Shown piece after piece: positions 1 to 11,340 of a DNA stretch of 64,000 nt (position 1 is the stretch's first letter; each line of letters opens with the position of its first letter). Made by a program: the position numbers and the translations under genes. The notes below the pieces were generated by a model, which saw nothing but the letters and a program-made list of their open reading frames with translations, ran no database searches and was not told where the DNA came from. The stretch is from positions 930,001-994,000 of the forward strand of contig JAGMUV010000015.1 in the NCBI GenBank assembly GCA_020744425.1. The letters run 5' to 3'. The DNA is from Dactylonectria macrodidyma (taxonomy: Eukaryota; Ascomycota; Sordariomycetes; Hypocreales; Nectriaceae).

Positions 1-65
1 GGAAATCTTCTAGATTGGAAGCAGAAAGCGTCCTCGCAACAGACGGAGAAGCCATTTAATTACCT

Positions 66-1135
66 TTAGGGAGCTTTAAATTGAGCACTGAAGTCGAGAC
101 TGGCAACAGACGCCAGAATTGCCATTTCCGGACGACCATGATTCCCCAAGAGGCGCCGGATCTGGGTTCTTGCTGGTGTTTCCGACGCGTCCCTGGCGAG
201 AGCTGAAGTGACGTAAATGGAATCACCAGAAGACTGGGCAAAATTACTCTGTAGAAAGCGTGGGTGTATATCGAATCCACCGGGTTCGAACATGGCAATG
301 CAGGCGAACAAGACAGCCAGCTCAAGTTGTGATTTCCGATCCCAAGAGTTGGGCTTCCGAAGGAACGTTGGCGACTTTAAAGGTTCTTAGTTGCTAGTAT
401 AGAGACCTGGCTCTAAACGCTGAACGGAAATTTCTACCTCTAGTCGTTCCTTAGCCATCCAGGAAAATCGCGGGTTTCGCGAGTTCGAAAAAGGGCGACA
501 GGTTCTGGCGGTTCTGTTCTCGGTGCAAGAATCCTTGCCACCTTCGGTAGCCGCGACCGAGAAGCTTCAGATACTGCTCTTCCTCTTGGTCGCCTGCCTC
601 AAGATAACGCGAAGACGCATTAGCTAGCATATTCAGACAAGGGGGCGATCTAGTTCCGGTGAACTTTGCAAGCCTACATATCCAATCGCACTCTTCGAAT
701 CCACACCTCCACTTCTGCCAGGGCCCAATAACAATTCCGAGCACAGCAATGCAGAACTCTCCCATTGTTATCTTGTTTGTGTAGAATGCGACCTGGCGTT
801 CTGCCGTTACGGGCTGGGAATAGCAGCGCATCCAGGAAAGGGGCAAAGACCAAAACACACCTTGCCGGTTGAGGATGACAGGAGGCGGAGATGGTCACCA
901 CCGAGCCTTGCATGAGTTCGTCGTGTTGATGAGCACTGGCCGTTTCCTTAAGCAAAATCTCCATGTCAGAATAGAGGTGCCATGGAGACATTGCTAGCAG
1001 GACAGCCCCATTCTGAACTCGCTGAGGAATTCCTTGGACGAGGAGCTCTAAACTTTGCAAGCCCAAGATCCACACATCCATGGCATTTTTGGACGGGTTC
1101 CAAGCCAAACTCGTGAGCAATGTCTGCGTCGACAA
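66..1135 (-). pseudogene. Decayed remnant of a large uncharacterised ascomycete protein
   Basis: Three coding-like segments lie on the minus strand in different frames: 674-1135 (starts MSTQTLLTSLAWNPSKNAMD), 451-858 (GVFWSLPLSW..., ends in a stop after FFELAKPAIF) and 66-325 (MFACIAMFEPGG..., SSGDSIYV). The 674-1135 and 451-858 readings overlap in two frames, and the upstream frame of the second is closed by a TGA, so the protein switches frame near 860-890 with no good GT-AG pair. The segments have non-random composition (aromatic-rich, WILGLQSLELLVQG) and look like N-terminal, central and C-terminal parts of one long fungal protein whose middle is missing between about 325 and 451. I recognise the style of an uncharacterised ascomycete family but cannot name it, and no function is proposed. 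It could instead be a multi-intron gene; the frame clash and internal stop argue for decay. Confidence 0.45.
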
Positions 1136-2208
1136 AATAGGGTGAACAGCTTTGTCGTCATTTCCGGAAAATCAGAATGCAATTAATCAATCTAAAATTT
1201 TACCTAGGAAGCGAATGAATGTTTTTTTAGCCTTAATTATGGCATATTTTCTAGCGCAGCAGGCAAGTCGTCCGTCCACTTTGGTGCGAGACCATGTATC
1301 TAAGTCGCGATGAAGGTTCAAGCTGGAAAATCAACATGCTCCAATTGGCTTGAGATGTGAGGTGGTATATGAATGTTGAGTTTTTGGGGAGGGAAAATAA
1401 GAAGCTTGGATGGTGTGATGGCGATATGATATGAAAGAAGATGATACCCGGACAGCCTCAATTTAACGTGAAGGTAGATTTTCGACGGGAGATCGCATTG
1501 GCTCACGGTTCACATCCGACGAACACTCCAGCTCTAGCTCTATCATCTGAAGAGAGCGAGGATCTTGAAAAAGTCTACTACTGCTATGATGAATGGCAGT
1601 TGAGGCCAAATGTGAAAAATAGCCCTAATTAATCGTTGCATTCGGCGTTTGATTTGGATGTCAGCTTTAAAGCACATCCGGTGGTAAACATTTAACCAGG
1701 GTTTGGGTGGAGAGCGAGCGGTTCGGTGACACAGCTACTCTCAAGACTCAATGTCGATTGTCTGTATCCGAAAAGGATCAATCTCTTGAATTCAAAGTAA
1801 ATCCCATACGTGTTTAACTCATTTAAGTGGAAATGGGCGTAACAAGAAAGAAGAGGAAGAGATAAATTAACTTAAGTTAGATGCTTGAACTGAATTGAAA
1901 CGACTGGCGTTTCGCTTCTGTCTTGCATTGTAGGGGCGACAAAGCTGACGTAACCACAGCCGAATTGGTCCCCTGGAAATTCATAAACAGGGCGGGCCGA
2001 CCACTTCGGCTCATGGGTGGAACGGTTCAGCTCTCGCGTTTGCCCATTTCTACCCCGCTGAAGCTACAGCAAATGATGAAGACTCTTGCTCACTGCATCC
2101 ATCACGTTATGACGGCGAAGACGCACCGCTGAAAAATCGCTGGACCCGTCCGCTTTATATCGCTCCGTCCAACGCGTAGCCTGGAATTGCGGCCAAGGCG
2201 ACAAGAAG
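1136..2208. other. Intergenic, upstream of the Zn2Cys6 gene
   Basis: No ORF here has convincing coding character. Two short plus-strand ORFs (1441-1632, 1923-2132) lack recognisable motifs. The stretch just upstream of 2209 presumably carries the promoter of the transcription factor. I see no clear TATA box or repeat. Confidence 0.5.
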
Positions 2209-4708
2209 ATGCAGCACGCCAACTTGCCGCTGACGAAACGGCCGCGTGCTGCTGTCGCGTGTAATGCGTGTCGGCAGACCAAGTCAAAAGTATTTCTCTA
2301 CTTGTTCCCTTTTTCTAAAGCCCATGCATGCTAATAGCCCGGACAGTGCGACAGTAGCAGGCCCGTCTGCAGTCGCTGCGCAGCCCGCAGTGTCGAGTGC
2401 GTCTACACGCAGACGGTATGGGACAAGCGGCTAGAACGTCAAGAGGACCGCAGGTGAGCAAGGCCAGAGATTCGCGTTGGAATGGTTATCTAATCCCATG
2501 ATCGTAAGAGCGTTATTGGTGCTGCGGAACAGAGTCTCAGAGCTCGAGGCGCAATTGGCAGCCACTTCTGCCTCGCGAGATGCAAACACAAACATCCAGC
2601 ATCCTGCCATGTCCTCCCTTGCCAAAGAAGCCGCAGCCGAAGTGTCAGAAGCCGGAAGCCTGGATACGAATCCCGAGTCGGCGGCTGATATCCTGGCCAC
2701 GGGTGCCTTTGATCGCCTGCCGACGGCTGAGATTGGCTACTTTGGTGAGTGAAATATCTCCGGTTCAACAGCCATGGCACATTTCTCACTCACGTCTCAG
2801 GCCCCAGTTCGAATCACGCGCTGCTACGGTCCATGGCGGCCTTCGTCACCAAGCTAGGCGCGCGAGACTCACATCTATTCCAGGAAGAAGCGCCGACGGA
2901 GCGATCGGTGCCGATGCTGCCGTTGCCAGCGCAGGGTTCGTCGCCCAACAACATCAAGCAAGGCGCAGCAGAAGGCTTCCCGAACCCGCAGACGTGCATC
3001 GATTGGATCGCCAGGTTCTTCGACACGGTGGGCTCGGTGCTGCCGTACATCAGCGAGGGCCCGCTGCTGCGCGAGGCAAACAGGATGGGATCGCGAATCT
3101 GGATCGATTCGTCGCATTCGAGGTCGACCAAGGCGCTGCTGTACATTGTCTTTGCCCATGCGCTGTCGACGCTGGATGATGGCGCGCCAGATCCGTTTTA
3201 TCACAAGTCGCTGGGGTTGCTGATGACGAATGAGCAGTCTGTGTTTAGCTGGAACTTGGAAACGGGTAAGTGATGCCACTGGAGGCTGAGGCAGAGAGAC
3301 TGATGAGTCGTAGTCATAGCATTGCTCCTCGTGGGAAGTTATCAGCAGAACAGCCAACGCGCCATGGCTAGTCTAACCACTCACTGTCTCGCCGTCAAGG
3401 CTGCGTACCAGCTTGGACTTCACTCGCCGTCGACATACGAAGGCCTCGGCGTGCAGGAGAAAGAGCTCCGGGTCAAGGTCTGGTACGCCATTGTGATTCA
3501 AGACAGGTTCGTTGCACTCGTATTTTTCGAGAGGAAGTCAACGCTGAATTCTCTGTAGAGATCTCGCCAAGGCACTTGGGCGGCCGTGTCTCATACCGCC
3601 GCAATACGTCCAGGTTGAAATCCCGGATAGCATTGCGCCGAGCAAATACACCGCGTCCACCGTTACCATGTCACCGTCCTTGAAGAGCTCAGTATACTTT
3701 AGCCATCTCATATCCTTGAACGACATCATTGGAGACACGCTCGAGACAATCTACAGCGCAAACATCGGATCAAACCAGATGCCGCCCAAAGACGCCATGT
3801 TAAAGGCCATCTCACTCTTCGACCAACTTGAGAAATGGCGCGATCACAACATCCACTTCCCCATCATCACCGCCGCGGCCAATGTGGGTTCGTGGTCCGC
3901 CGACACGTTCCAACAGGAAGCCCACGCCGTGCTCTTGTCGATGTGGTACTACCGCACCGTCGTGCTCATCAGCACGCCTGTTTTGATGGCGATTCTCGAG
4001 CAGGTCACGAGTTCTGCAGCGGGCGGGGAAATGTCTGGTATGCTGAAGGATGTTGCCGTGTCGGTCTTAAAAAGGGATTGGGAGGCGATTCGCGAGTTTC
4101 ATACTATTTTGTCGACCATCTTGCGACGTGCGCGGCCGTTTTTGAAGAGCAACGCGATATGGTGGGTGTGCAATTTCACAGGTATGGTCTCCACTAACTA
4201 TGCTGAATGTGACATTGAGCAATATTGACATTGCTATAGCGCTTACAGTGTGTTGGCATGGCCTCGGCCTCTGGTTGATCGCCATGCGCTCCACGAGTCT
4301 ACCCCCCGCCATCGGCATCACCAACTCCGAGACGGAACTCTTTGTGGTGGAGGGTCTCGACACATTAAAGTCTGTAGGCGGATCGAGCATCATGAGCAGC
4401 AAGGCACATCGTTTCCTACAGCGGCTAATACGTCTACTAAAGACCATGGGTAAGCTACCAATATCTAGCGATTTTTTGACGCCGTGCTAATGACTTGCGA
4501 ACATAAAGACATTACCACCATCGAGCAACAGGGCCTGCTCGACACGGCGGCAAGTGGCCAAGATTCCCTACCGCCAGACAACTTTTTGGATTTCATGTTT
4601 GGGTCTGTGGATGATATATTCTGTCAAATGGGCAACAGTGACTTTCTCGGGACGGACATGCTTATGGATCAGAACACGAGCAACTATAACACAACCAACT
4701 TTTTGTAA
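2209..4708 (+). CDS. Zn2Cys6 transcription factor with fungal-specific middle homology domain
   Basis: Predicted nuclear DNA-binding regulator of 696 aa. Eight exons fit phase throughout: 2209-2289, 2347-2453, 2533-2744, 2801-3265, 3314-3506, 3559-4181, 4240-4449, 4509-4708. The first intron lies inside the zinc cluster, just before its third cysteine. Splicing gives Cys at residues 18, 21, 28, 35, 38 and 45, an exact CX2CX6CX6CX2CX6C binuclear cluster with the basic stretch RQTKSK. A short coiled-coil-like linker (RVSELEAQLAA) follows, then a Fungal_trans (PF04082-type) region from about residue 195 (FFDTVGSVLPYISEG) to about 420. The C terminus is acidic and Asn/Asp-rich (FLDFMFGSVDDIF), as in activation domains. 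It faces the FAD monooxygenase gene at 5.9-7.4 kb, so it may regulate that enzyme; this is inference from position only. Confidence 0.9.
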
Positions 4709-4839
4709 TTATAGCAACATCGCATCATGTTTTTTAATGAATTGTAAAATCTTGTTCAACTATAGCTCAACAACAGCATATATTCCATTTGAGTAATGAC
4801 AGGCGCTGCTTCCTTTAAATCCACTGAGTAGGAGAGCAG

Positions 4840-5296
4840 TCAACTCAGACCAACGACACCACTTCTGCCAGAGACAACCCATCCTAACGGCATTGCAATG
4901 AGGACACCCTCCGTTTCCCCGACAATGCGCAACGCTTCCGCAGAACTGAAAACAGCTTGAATGGCGCTTCTCAAACGCGCCCGGCATATCAAATTTCTCA
5001 GTATTTTCACCCCGCTTGCAAACAATCTCACGTTCCGCAACTCCCACGCCAGCCTATTCCCCGAGAACCTCATTAGCATGTCCCTTCTCCTGCTCGAAGT
5101 ATCGGTGCGCTTTCGGGCTTGGAGTGAAGTGTACAGATTGGATTTGATCGTTGGATGGGTACTCGTAGACGTCAATCTTGACCGCATGGTTCTCTAGATA
5201 CATGTCGAGAAACTGGCTATCAGATAGTCCGGCCCTGAACTCGTCGTAGCGCTCTAGATCATCGGCATGAATGGCATCCCGGGGAGAAAGAGCCAT
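4840..5296 (-). pseudogene. Small unknown gene with a single-base frameshift
   Basis: The minus-strand reading from ATG 5296 (MALSPRDAIHADDLERYDEF) runs well to about 5066 (HRYFEQEKG) and then hits a stop at 5054. The next frame continues directly from the same place (DMLMRFSGNRLAWELRNVRL) to a stop at 4840. The switch falls on an AAGGGAC run, so one extra G accounts for it, and no GT-AG intron fits. Joined, it would be about 150 aa. I do not recognise the family, so no function is offered. It could be a sequencing error rather than a true lesion. It sits between the 3' ends of the Zn2Cys6 gene and the FAD monooxygenase. Confidence 0.5.
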
Positions 5297-5900
5297 GACG
5301 CCACAATAGTGAATAAAATGGCGATCTTCAAGATGATGGGGAAGAGGGACATGAGAGTGGGCTGTTTGAATCTTGGTGATGGGGGAATGAAGCTGAAGCT
5401 TGCTTTGACCTTCTTTCTCGAGCGTTCAGCTGGAACCTTTCAAGCTCGCGGGAAAGCGGCCTCAACCTTCACGTGTGATGATAAATGCAATGTTGAGACA
5501 AAATATATGCCTGAACTACTGTGGGAGGCCACGAGCAGAAAACTATCTATTGGGTGTTGGCCGGTAAATCGGCACCTCAATACGGATATGGGCTGATTGT
5601 GACCGGAACTCATCCTAACCTGTTGGTTCTGCTGCATACACGACAAAAGATCCCAATGAAAGTGCCGAGTTCCGGGCTCTGTGTAGCTTTAATGTTCTAA
5701 AATGACGGCATGATACTATCGCATGTAGGCAAAAACGACTGAGAGCCCATGTCCGGGTGTTGGTTGAGTGTCCCAAATATGAGGTGTTCTGACATTGATC
5801 ACGACAAAATGGGTGCATCCCACGATGAGCAGAGAAAACAATATGGTTCATCGAGATTTACATGGAATAATAACGAAAAAAAAATACACTAACCATCGAA
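5297..5900. other. Intergenic spacer
   Basis: No coding region with recognisable motifs. The segment holds the 3' flank of the monooxygenase (minus strand) and the 5' flank of the frameshifted small gene. I see no repeat or structured element. Confidence 0.5.
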
Positions 5901-7383
5901 TTATATCCGTGGCGTACTCTGGCTCCGTTCCAGCCCTTTGTACAACTCATCAAACCTCTCAGCGGCAATCTTCATGCAATCATGACCGTAAATCATCTCC
6001 TGGACCTCTGGCGACGCCCACTTGTCGGGCACGTTCTTTCCATTCTGGTTAGCAGCCGAAAACATCTTGTCCCGCTCAGCCTTGGCCTGTCCATCGCCGA
6101 GATGCAGCGTCCGACCCGATGCCGCAGCCAACTCGACGAGCGTCGTGGTGCGTTCCTTGCGCAGCAACTCATACACCTGCAGGCACTTGTTGATCGTCTT
6201 TGGTGACGCATCCGGCGCCCGTGAGAGTACCTCGGCCAACACAGCAGCATCCTCTACGGCCATTCCCGCTCCTTGATTCAAGTGAGGCAGCGTCGGATGG
6301 CACGCGTCGCCGAGCAAAGCAGCGCTCCCGAAACTCCAGGCCGGCAGCTCCTTGTGGCAGCGCAGCTTCCATTCGCAGACTTCGCCGTCGGGCACCATGT
6401 CGAGCATGCGCTGGACGAGCGGGCAGAAATCCGAGAAGACGGAGAGCATGTCTTTCTTGGAGCCCTTGGTTGTGTATGTCGCGGTCGGTGCGGCGGCAAA
6501 GTGTGTGTCTGGTTGGGTTGAAGACAAGTTGTAGATAGACTGGCCGGCGACGGGATATGCGATCCAGTGTCGTTTGGCACCGATCCAGCGCGTCACTTGG
6601 TTGCTGTTTAGAAGGGCTGCCATCTCAGGATCGCTCATCATCTTCTCTCGCGGCAGCATGATGCGATACGCCGCCTGTCCCGTATCCTCCACCGAACCCG
6701 AAGCACCGAGCCTAGCCAGGATCTGAGCGCGGGCTCTCGACTTGACACCATCACCAGCGAGCAAAACATCGCACTGAACATGGCGCGGCTCGCCGTTGCG
6801 TGGTCTCACGGTGATTAGAGGCGTCGGGACAAACTGATCGATGCCTTCAAAGGCGCAGCCGAAACTCCAGCTGATGGCGGATTGCTTCTTGCACGCTTCG
6901 TACAAACCGCTGGCGAGTGTGGCGCGGTGGCCGGTGCAGTGAGGGTAGCCGTATTTCTCGCGGATGTTGGGCATGGTGACGTGGGTGAGTTCGTTTCCAG
7001 AAGCGCCGTCTGCATCTTATGTTAGGATATCAATACCGATCAGATTGATCAAGACACACCTCTGATGCTTGCTTCAAAAACCTCAGTCGCTTCCGCCTCG
7101 ATACTCTCCCAGCAGCCCAGCCGGCTCAGCACGCGCACCAGGTTCGGCGCCATCTGGATACCCGCGCCGACGAAGCCAAGATCGGACGCCATCTCAAAAA
7201 CCTCGATGTGCTTGAATCCCTTCTTCGCGAGGGCCAGAGCTGCAGCCAAGCCGCCCATGCCTATCCTCAAATCATCAGATTCTCTTCTCTTATCTCGAGC
7301 GGGGGAATCAGCTTACCAGCGCCGATGATGGCGATGCGCAGGTCGGTGGGGTCCCGCCCGTTGGTGGCGGCGTGTCCGTTCAT
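5901..7383 (-). CDS. FAD-dependent aromatic-ring monooxygenase, salicylate hydroxylase-like
   Basis: Single-component flavoprotein hydroxylase of 458 aa, expected to use FAD and NAD(P)H to hydroxylate an aromatic or polyketide substrate. Exons 7383-7317, 7260-7060 and 7009-5901 fit phase. The first intron splits the FAD-binding fingerprint: spliced residues 21-26 read GAGMGG, followed by the beta-alpha-beta end KHIEVFE. A DG-type motif (LLAGDGVKSR) lies mid-protein, and the second FAD motif LLGDACHPTLPHLNQGAGMA near residue 322 is the classical GD box. This order matches the UbiH/PHBH/salicylate-hydroxylase superfamily and its usual length of 400-470 aa. The start was chosen because the N-terminal exon supplies the strand before GxGxxG (DLRIAIIGAG). 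It is convergent with the Zn2Cys6 gene. The substrate cannot be read from the sequence. Confidence 0.9.
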
Positions 7384-8218
7384 GATGTCTTGAAGAGTCC
7401 GCAACGGTGATACCCAAAGCTGGTGTTTTAATGGATCAAACCTCAAAGTTCAATATTGCCTCGGCGTATATATACCCAGAGGAGTATCCTTTACCCGGCA
7501 TCGGCGTCGGCATCATCAAAAGTCGAGGCCATTTCGGCTGGCTTTGCTTGCGAGGATCCCGGAGGAGGGCCACTCCGGGTATTCTCACTCCGATTGGTCA
7601 ATGGACGCGGAGAAGTCGCCAAGATCTGGGGCATTGGGGAATGATGAGCCCGCTGTTACTGGTGAATGGAGACGCTAATGATGATCACCAACAAGATACA
7701 GCTTTCACGACCGGATGACATGCCGGTCGGAAGCCAATGAATCCTCAGCTTTAGTAATTACGATCCATTCTTTCTACTGTATCTGATCATTTTTACTCCG
7801 GGGACAAGCAGAGCGGAACGGTGGGGGAGTTTGAGTCTTTGTTCGGCCGGATTCGCCCAGCTTATTCCCGATTTTCGGGTTCTAGGCCGCGTAGGCTGCG
7901 GATGATCCGTCAAGTGGGACCGGGCTTCGGTAGTCAGGATCGGCAAAGGTGGTGTGCAGTGAGCAACAGATACCAACCCATCGGTAGATACCACTCTACT
8001 TTGGGGCAGCAAGTGCAACAGCATGAAAAAGCTTATCGATGCCTTGTGGTCCGGTCATGGAGGAAGTTTACTGCTGTGGTGATGATTGATATGATATAGG
8101 GTAGCTCTGCAGACCTGTCGATGTTCAAGGCCTACGCTACATATCCGTCCGATACAAATACAGAAAATTGGAAATAACTCTGTGCTCCTACATCACCCAT
8201 CGAACAAAAAAGTGTCAA
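7384..8218. other. Intergenic: monooxygenase promoter and regulator 3' flank
   Basis: Apart from the TATA-like element near 7470, I see no gene. The short ORFs here (such as 7407-7718 and 7821-8099) are without motifs and are probably chance. Confidence 0.5.
7466..7475 (-). promoter_or_regulatory. TATA-like element of the FAD monooxygenase gene
   Basis: The palindromic GTATATATAC lies about 83-92 bases before the ATG at 7383. The spacing suits a fungal TATA box with a short leader. No other TATA-like string is as close. Confidence 0.4.
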
Positions 8219-9905
8219 TCATCTTAGATCGATCTCCTCGTTCAACCCAGGACACACCCTTCCAATCGACAAACACCAATCGTGGAATTTTCTTCTGTCT
8301 ATCATCCCATCGCCGACATCAACGTGCCCCTCACTCCAGCTCTCCCCCGTCGCTAATATCCCGCTTGCCATCCATGTGCTCTGTGAAACAAACAAGGTGT
8401 CGACGAGTCCTTCGCCTGTGCTTGTCATCTGCCGCAGACTCATGATCCGACTTGCCAGATGTTGGCACTCAACCTCCAGGGTGCTGAATCGGCGCGGAGC
8501 CATGGCGACCAGTAGACGCGATTTAAGGATGCGGCACATGACATATGTCCCCCATAGCGCGAGCCGAGAGTTGTGCTGAGGGTTAGTTTTGCACGACTGG
8601 CGTGGAAACATGACGCCGTATTGGTCCGCTTCTAGCTGCATGCCCTGCAGGTCTGGTAGTGTACCTGCCATGATCAACCAGCCTAGTAGACTGTCTCGAT
8701 CATACTGTAAGCGTCCGATAATACCATCAATCTCGCTCTGGGAAGGCGGAGTGGCTGATGAAATGGCGTCCGTCACCTCTTTGAACCGCCTAGGGCCGTT
8801 GACGAGATGGCTCCACAGGGCAATGGCGAGGTCCTTTTGGTCGGACAACGAGTCGTCGCAGTGGATGACAGAGCTCATGACTTGTTTCCATGCTTCTTCT
8901 GCCAGGAAGCATGACTTGTTGCTGAGAAACGCCTCCATTACCTGTGTCCAGAATAATGTTAATGTCTGATGATAGAGAGAAATCTTGTGTCACGTACGGT
9001 TGGCCCAATGTGAGACATAAAAAGTGCCATTTCAAACTCGGTGTTGAATCTTTGGGTCCCGCGTATTTGTATGAGTTGGGCAGCGCCGCCAGCATGACGC
9101 ATCGAAGTGTGAGATTCCAAGTTTCCATCAAGCAACTGTAGAGTCATTAGTCGTTGCTATCATCCCACATCGCCAACAACGTGGGTACCTCAAAAATTCC
9201 CAAAAGTTCCGTCGCGCAAAGCGTCTCTGCAGTCACCCTCTGCGTCTCATCATCTAAAGCCTTGTGCAGCGCCCTCAGCGCCTTGGTGTACTGGACTAAG
9301 ATCGCGTGCTCCTCCTCCGGTGACGAGCTGCCCAGCGGCCGCAGTATATGGCGGAGCTTCGCAATGACGCAGTCGGCGGCATATCGCAGCGTCGGCACTT
9401 GCGTATACCGGGCCGTGATGAAATAGGCCAGTTTTCGGCTCCCTAGATGCGAAACGCAGGAGGCGTTGATGAGCTCCGACTTGAGAGACGAGAATTTGGC
9501 GATGCCCAGACGAAGGCCTGTAAGTGGTACGAGATTTAGCAAGAGATCGAACTTTTCGGTCGTGGCATAGTCGGGATATGCTATTGAGACAGGGGAGGTA
9601 TGCGAGTGAGAACGAGGATGTGTGGAGCGCAGTATCACTTTCTGAGGGTTTGTGATGGGGTCTCGATCTGGCGAACATTTTCCTGATGAATTCCGTCTCG
9701 TATCATCCAGCCCCCTCTCTCCACGAAGTGACAAATCTTCGTTGCTGAAAAAGTCCGGGTACTGCCCCAGATTGTGCTGTCCGTAGCCGCCCCGCGTTCT
9801 CCTGTCCGCCGCGACATCTCTCATGGCCTGTTTCCGAATGAGCTTGCGGACACCGGGATCTTTGGGCAGCTTTGGACCGTCGTAGTTGACGAATGAAAAC
9901 GCCAT
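8219..9905 (-). CDS. Fungal-specific transcription-factor-domain protein lacking a zinc cluster
   Basis: Predicted regulator of 525 aa. Exons 9905-9189, 9135-8998 and 8941-8219 are joined by introns of 53 and 56 bp in phase 0. The N terminus MAFSFVNYDGPKLPKDPGVR with a basic RKLIRKQAMRDVAADRR segment is typical of ascomycete proteins that carry a Fungal_trans_2-like (PF11951) helical domain but no Zn2Cys6 cluster. The conserved core is spread over the exons (ELLGIFE/LLDGNLESHTSMRHAGGAAQL; ALFMSHIGPT/VMEAFL). The repeated helical pattern to the C terminus fits the family. Such proteins are often assumed to be regulators by similarity; DNA binding is unproven. There is no obvious partner gene nearby. 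Confidence 0.8.
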
Positions 9906-10585
9906 GATTCCAATGATGTTGATGTTTTGCTTGTGATAGCCGATCTGGAGCGTTGGTAATCGATGATGTACGTGGGGAACAAGAGGCAGATGTTGAAATA
10001 GTCCAGCCTACCATTGACCATTTTAGGCTAGCTATCAGCGCAAGGGAATGCACTAATTTAAGGACTCTCCCCACAATCCTCCAGCCCTCAGGCTGATACG
10101 TAATCTCGGACGGAGTGCAGGGGTACCACTGACCTGAACGAGAATAGCGCGCATGTCAGCACAACCTCTGGCGTTTCGGACCCAGCGGAATGAATAGTCT
10201 GTCATTCTTCCAGCGTCAGCAGTAGCTTAGATGAGTAATTACCCTCTGATAGCCTATCTGGCCAAGGGGCGACGTTCGTGATGGCTTCGCGACAAGACGA
10301 GATACCTTGCCTATTTGGGATATTGACACCCCGGCCATCTTTCAGCCACCGTCACAAGCACGATGTCATGCCTTTCGCAACTGGAAGGTAGTAGAAGTTG
10401 TTGGTTCTCGGGAAAGAGCCAATATCAACTAACCACTCACGAAGGAGGTCTCGAGAATGGCCATAAAAAGGCCACGAGTTCCCCCCAAATCTAAATCTGG
10501 TCATTCTCAAGCAACTTGCACTACAAAGACTCGCAACAGTCCACTTCAACAAACACCTATCTTCAACTACTCCAAATCACTCACC
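9906..10585. other. Divergent promoter region (regulator / carbonic anhydrase)
   Basis: This 680-bp spacer separates the divergent regulator and carbonic anhydrase genes, so it should hold both promoters. I see no gene. A CATAAAAAGG string near 10461 is the nearest TATA-like sequence to the carbonic anhydrase ATG. Confidence 0.4.
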
Positions 10586-11340
10586 ATGACTACCATCGAG
10601 AGTCTTCTGCAGAGGAACAAGTCCGTCTGTCCATCCTTTGTGACCTGAGCTGTGGCTAACTTTGAAGCAGGGCCACTGAGCACGTTCCTCTTCCTTACAT
10701 CTCTGAGCTGAGCACTCTTGGAGCTCCTCCTATTCGTACTCTGATCGGTATGTCAGCCCAAACTATGCTCACGGAAGCATACTTGTCAGTGGCTAACCAA
10801 TGTCCGCCTTAGTGACCTGTGCCGACCCTCGCGTCTGCCCAGAGAAGTGGTTCAATCTTAATCCAGGAGGTACGTAGCGAAGTCGAGAGACTTGGATAGA
10901 GCAGACTAACTCGAACCACAGAGGTTATTGTCTATCGCAATGTTGGCGGCAACGTTCAGCATGCTTTCCGGGACATCAGCGTCCTGGACAGTCTCTTCAC
11001 CATCGATGAAATCGCCGTCATCCACCACACCGACTGTGGCACGCTTCACTTCAAGGAGGAGCAGGTCCGCGACTATGTGAAGAAGCAAGTCGACGAGACT
11101 CACTCAGCTGACGTCGACAAGATGGTCTTCGGCGCAAATGCGGAGTAAGAATACCCAACAGAATATCAATGAGTATCTGTTTCTGACAGTTTTCGGGTAA
11201 TTAGCATCGAGAAGAGCGTCAAGGAGGATCTCGCCTGGGTTCGCGCCCATCCCATGATCAGAGAGCAGCTGAAGGGAGGATGCCAGGGATTTGTTTTTGA
11301 CATCAAGACTGGCGAATTGAAGAAAGTTGGTACTGCCTGA
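10586..11340 (+). CDS. Beta-class carbonic anhydrase
   Basis: Zinc enzyme interconverting CO2 and bicarbonate, 175 aa. Five exons fit phase: 10586-10620, 10671-10747, 10813-10869, 10922-11144, 11205-11340. The zinc ligands are visible: Cys40 in VTCADPR (with the Asp42-Arg44 dyad) and His92/Cys95 in HHTDCGTLHF. YRNVGGNV between them is also typical. It lacks the long N-terminal extension and extended C terminus of mitochondrial or plant beta-CAs, matching the short fungal/bacterial type. I see no targeting signal, so it is probably cytosolic. Four introns in so short a gene are usual for this family in ascomycetes. It stands alone, between the divergent regulator and a gene-free stretch. Confidence 0.92.
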
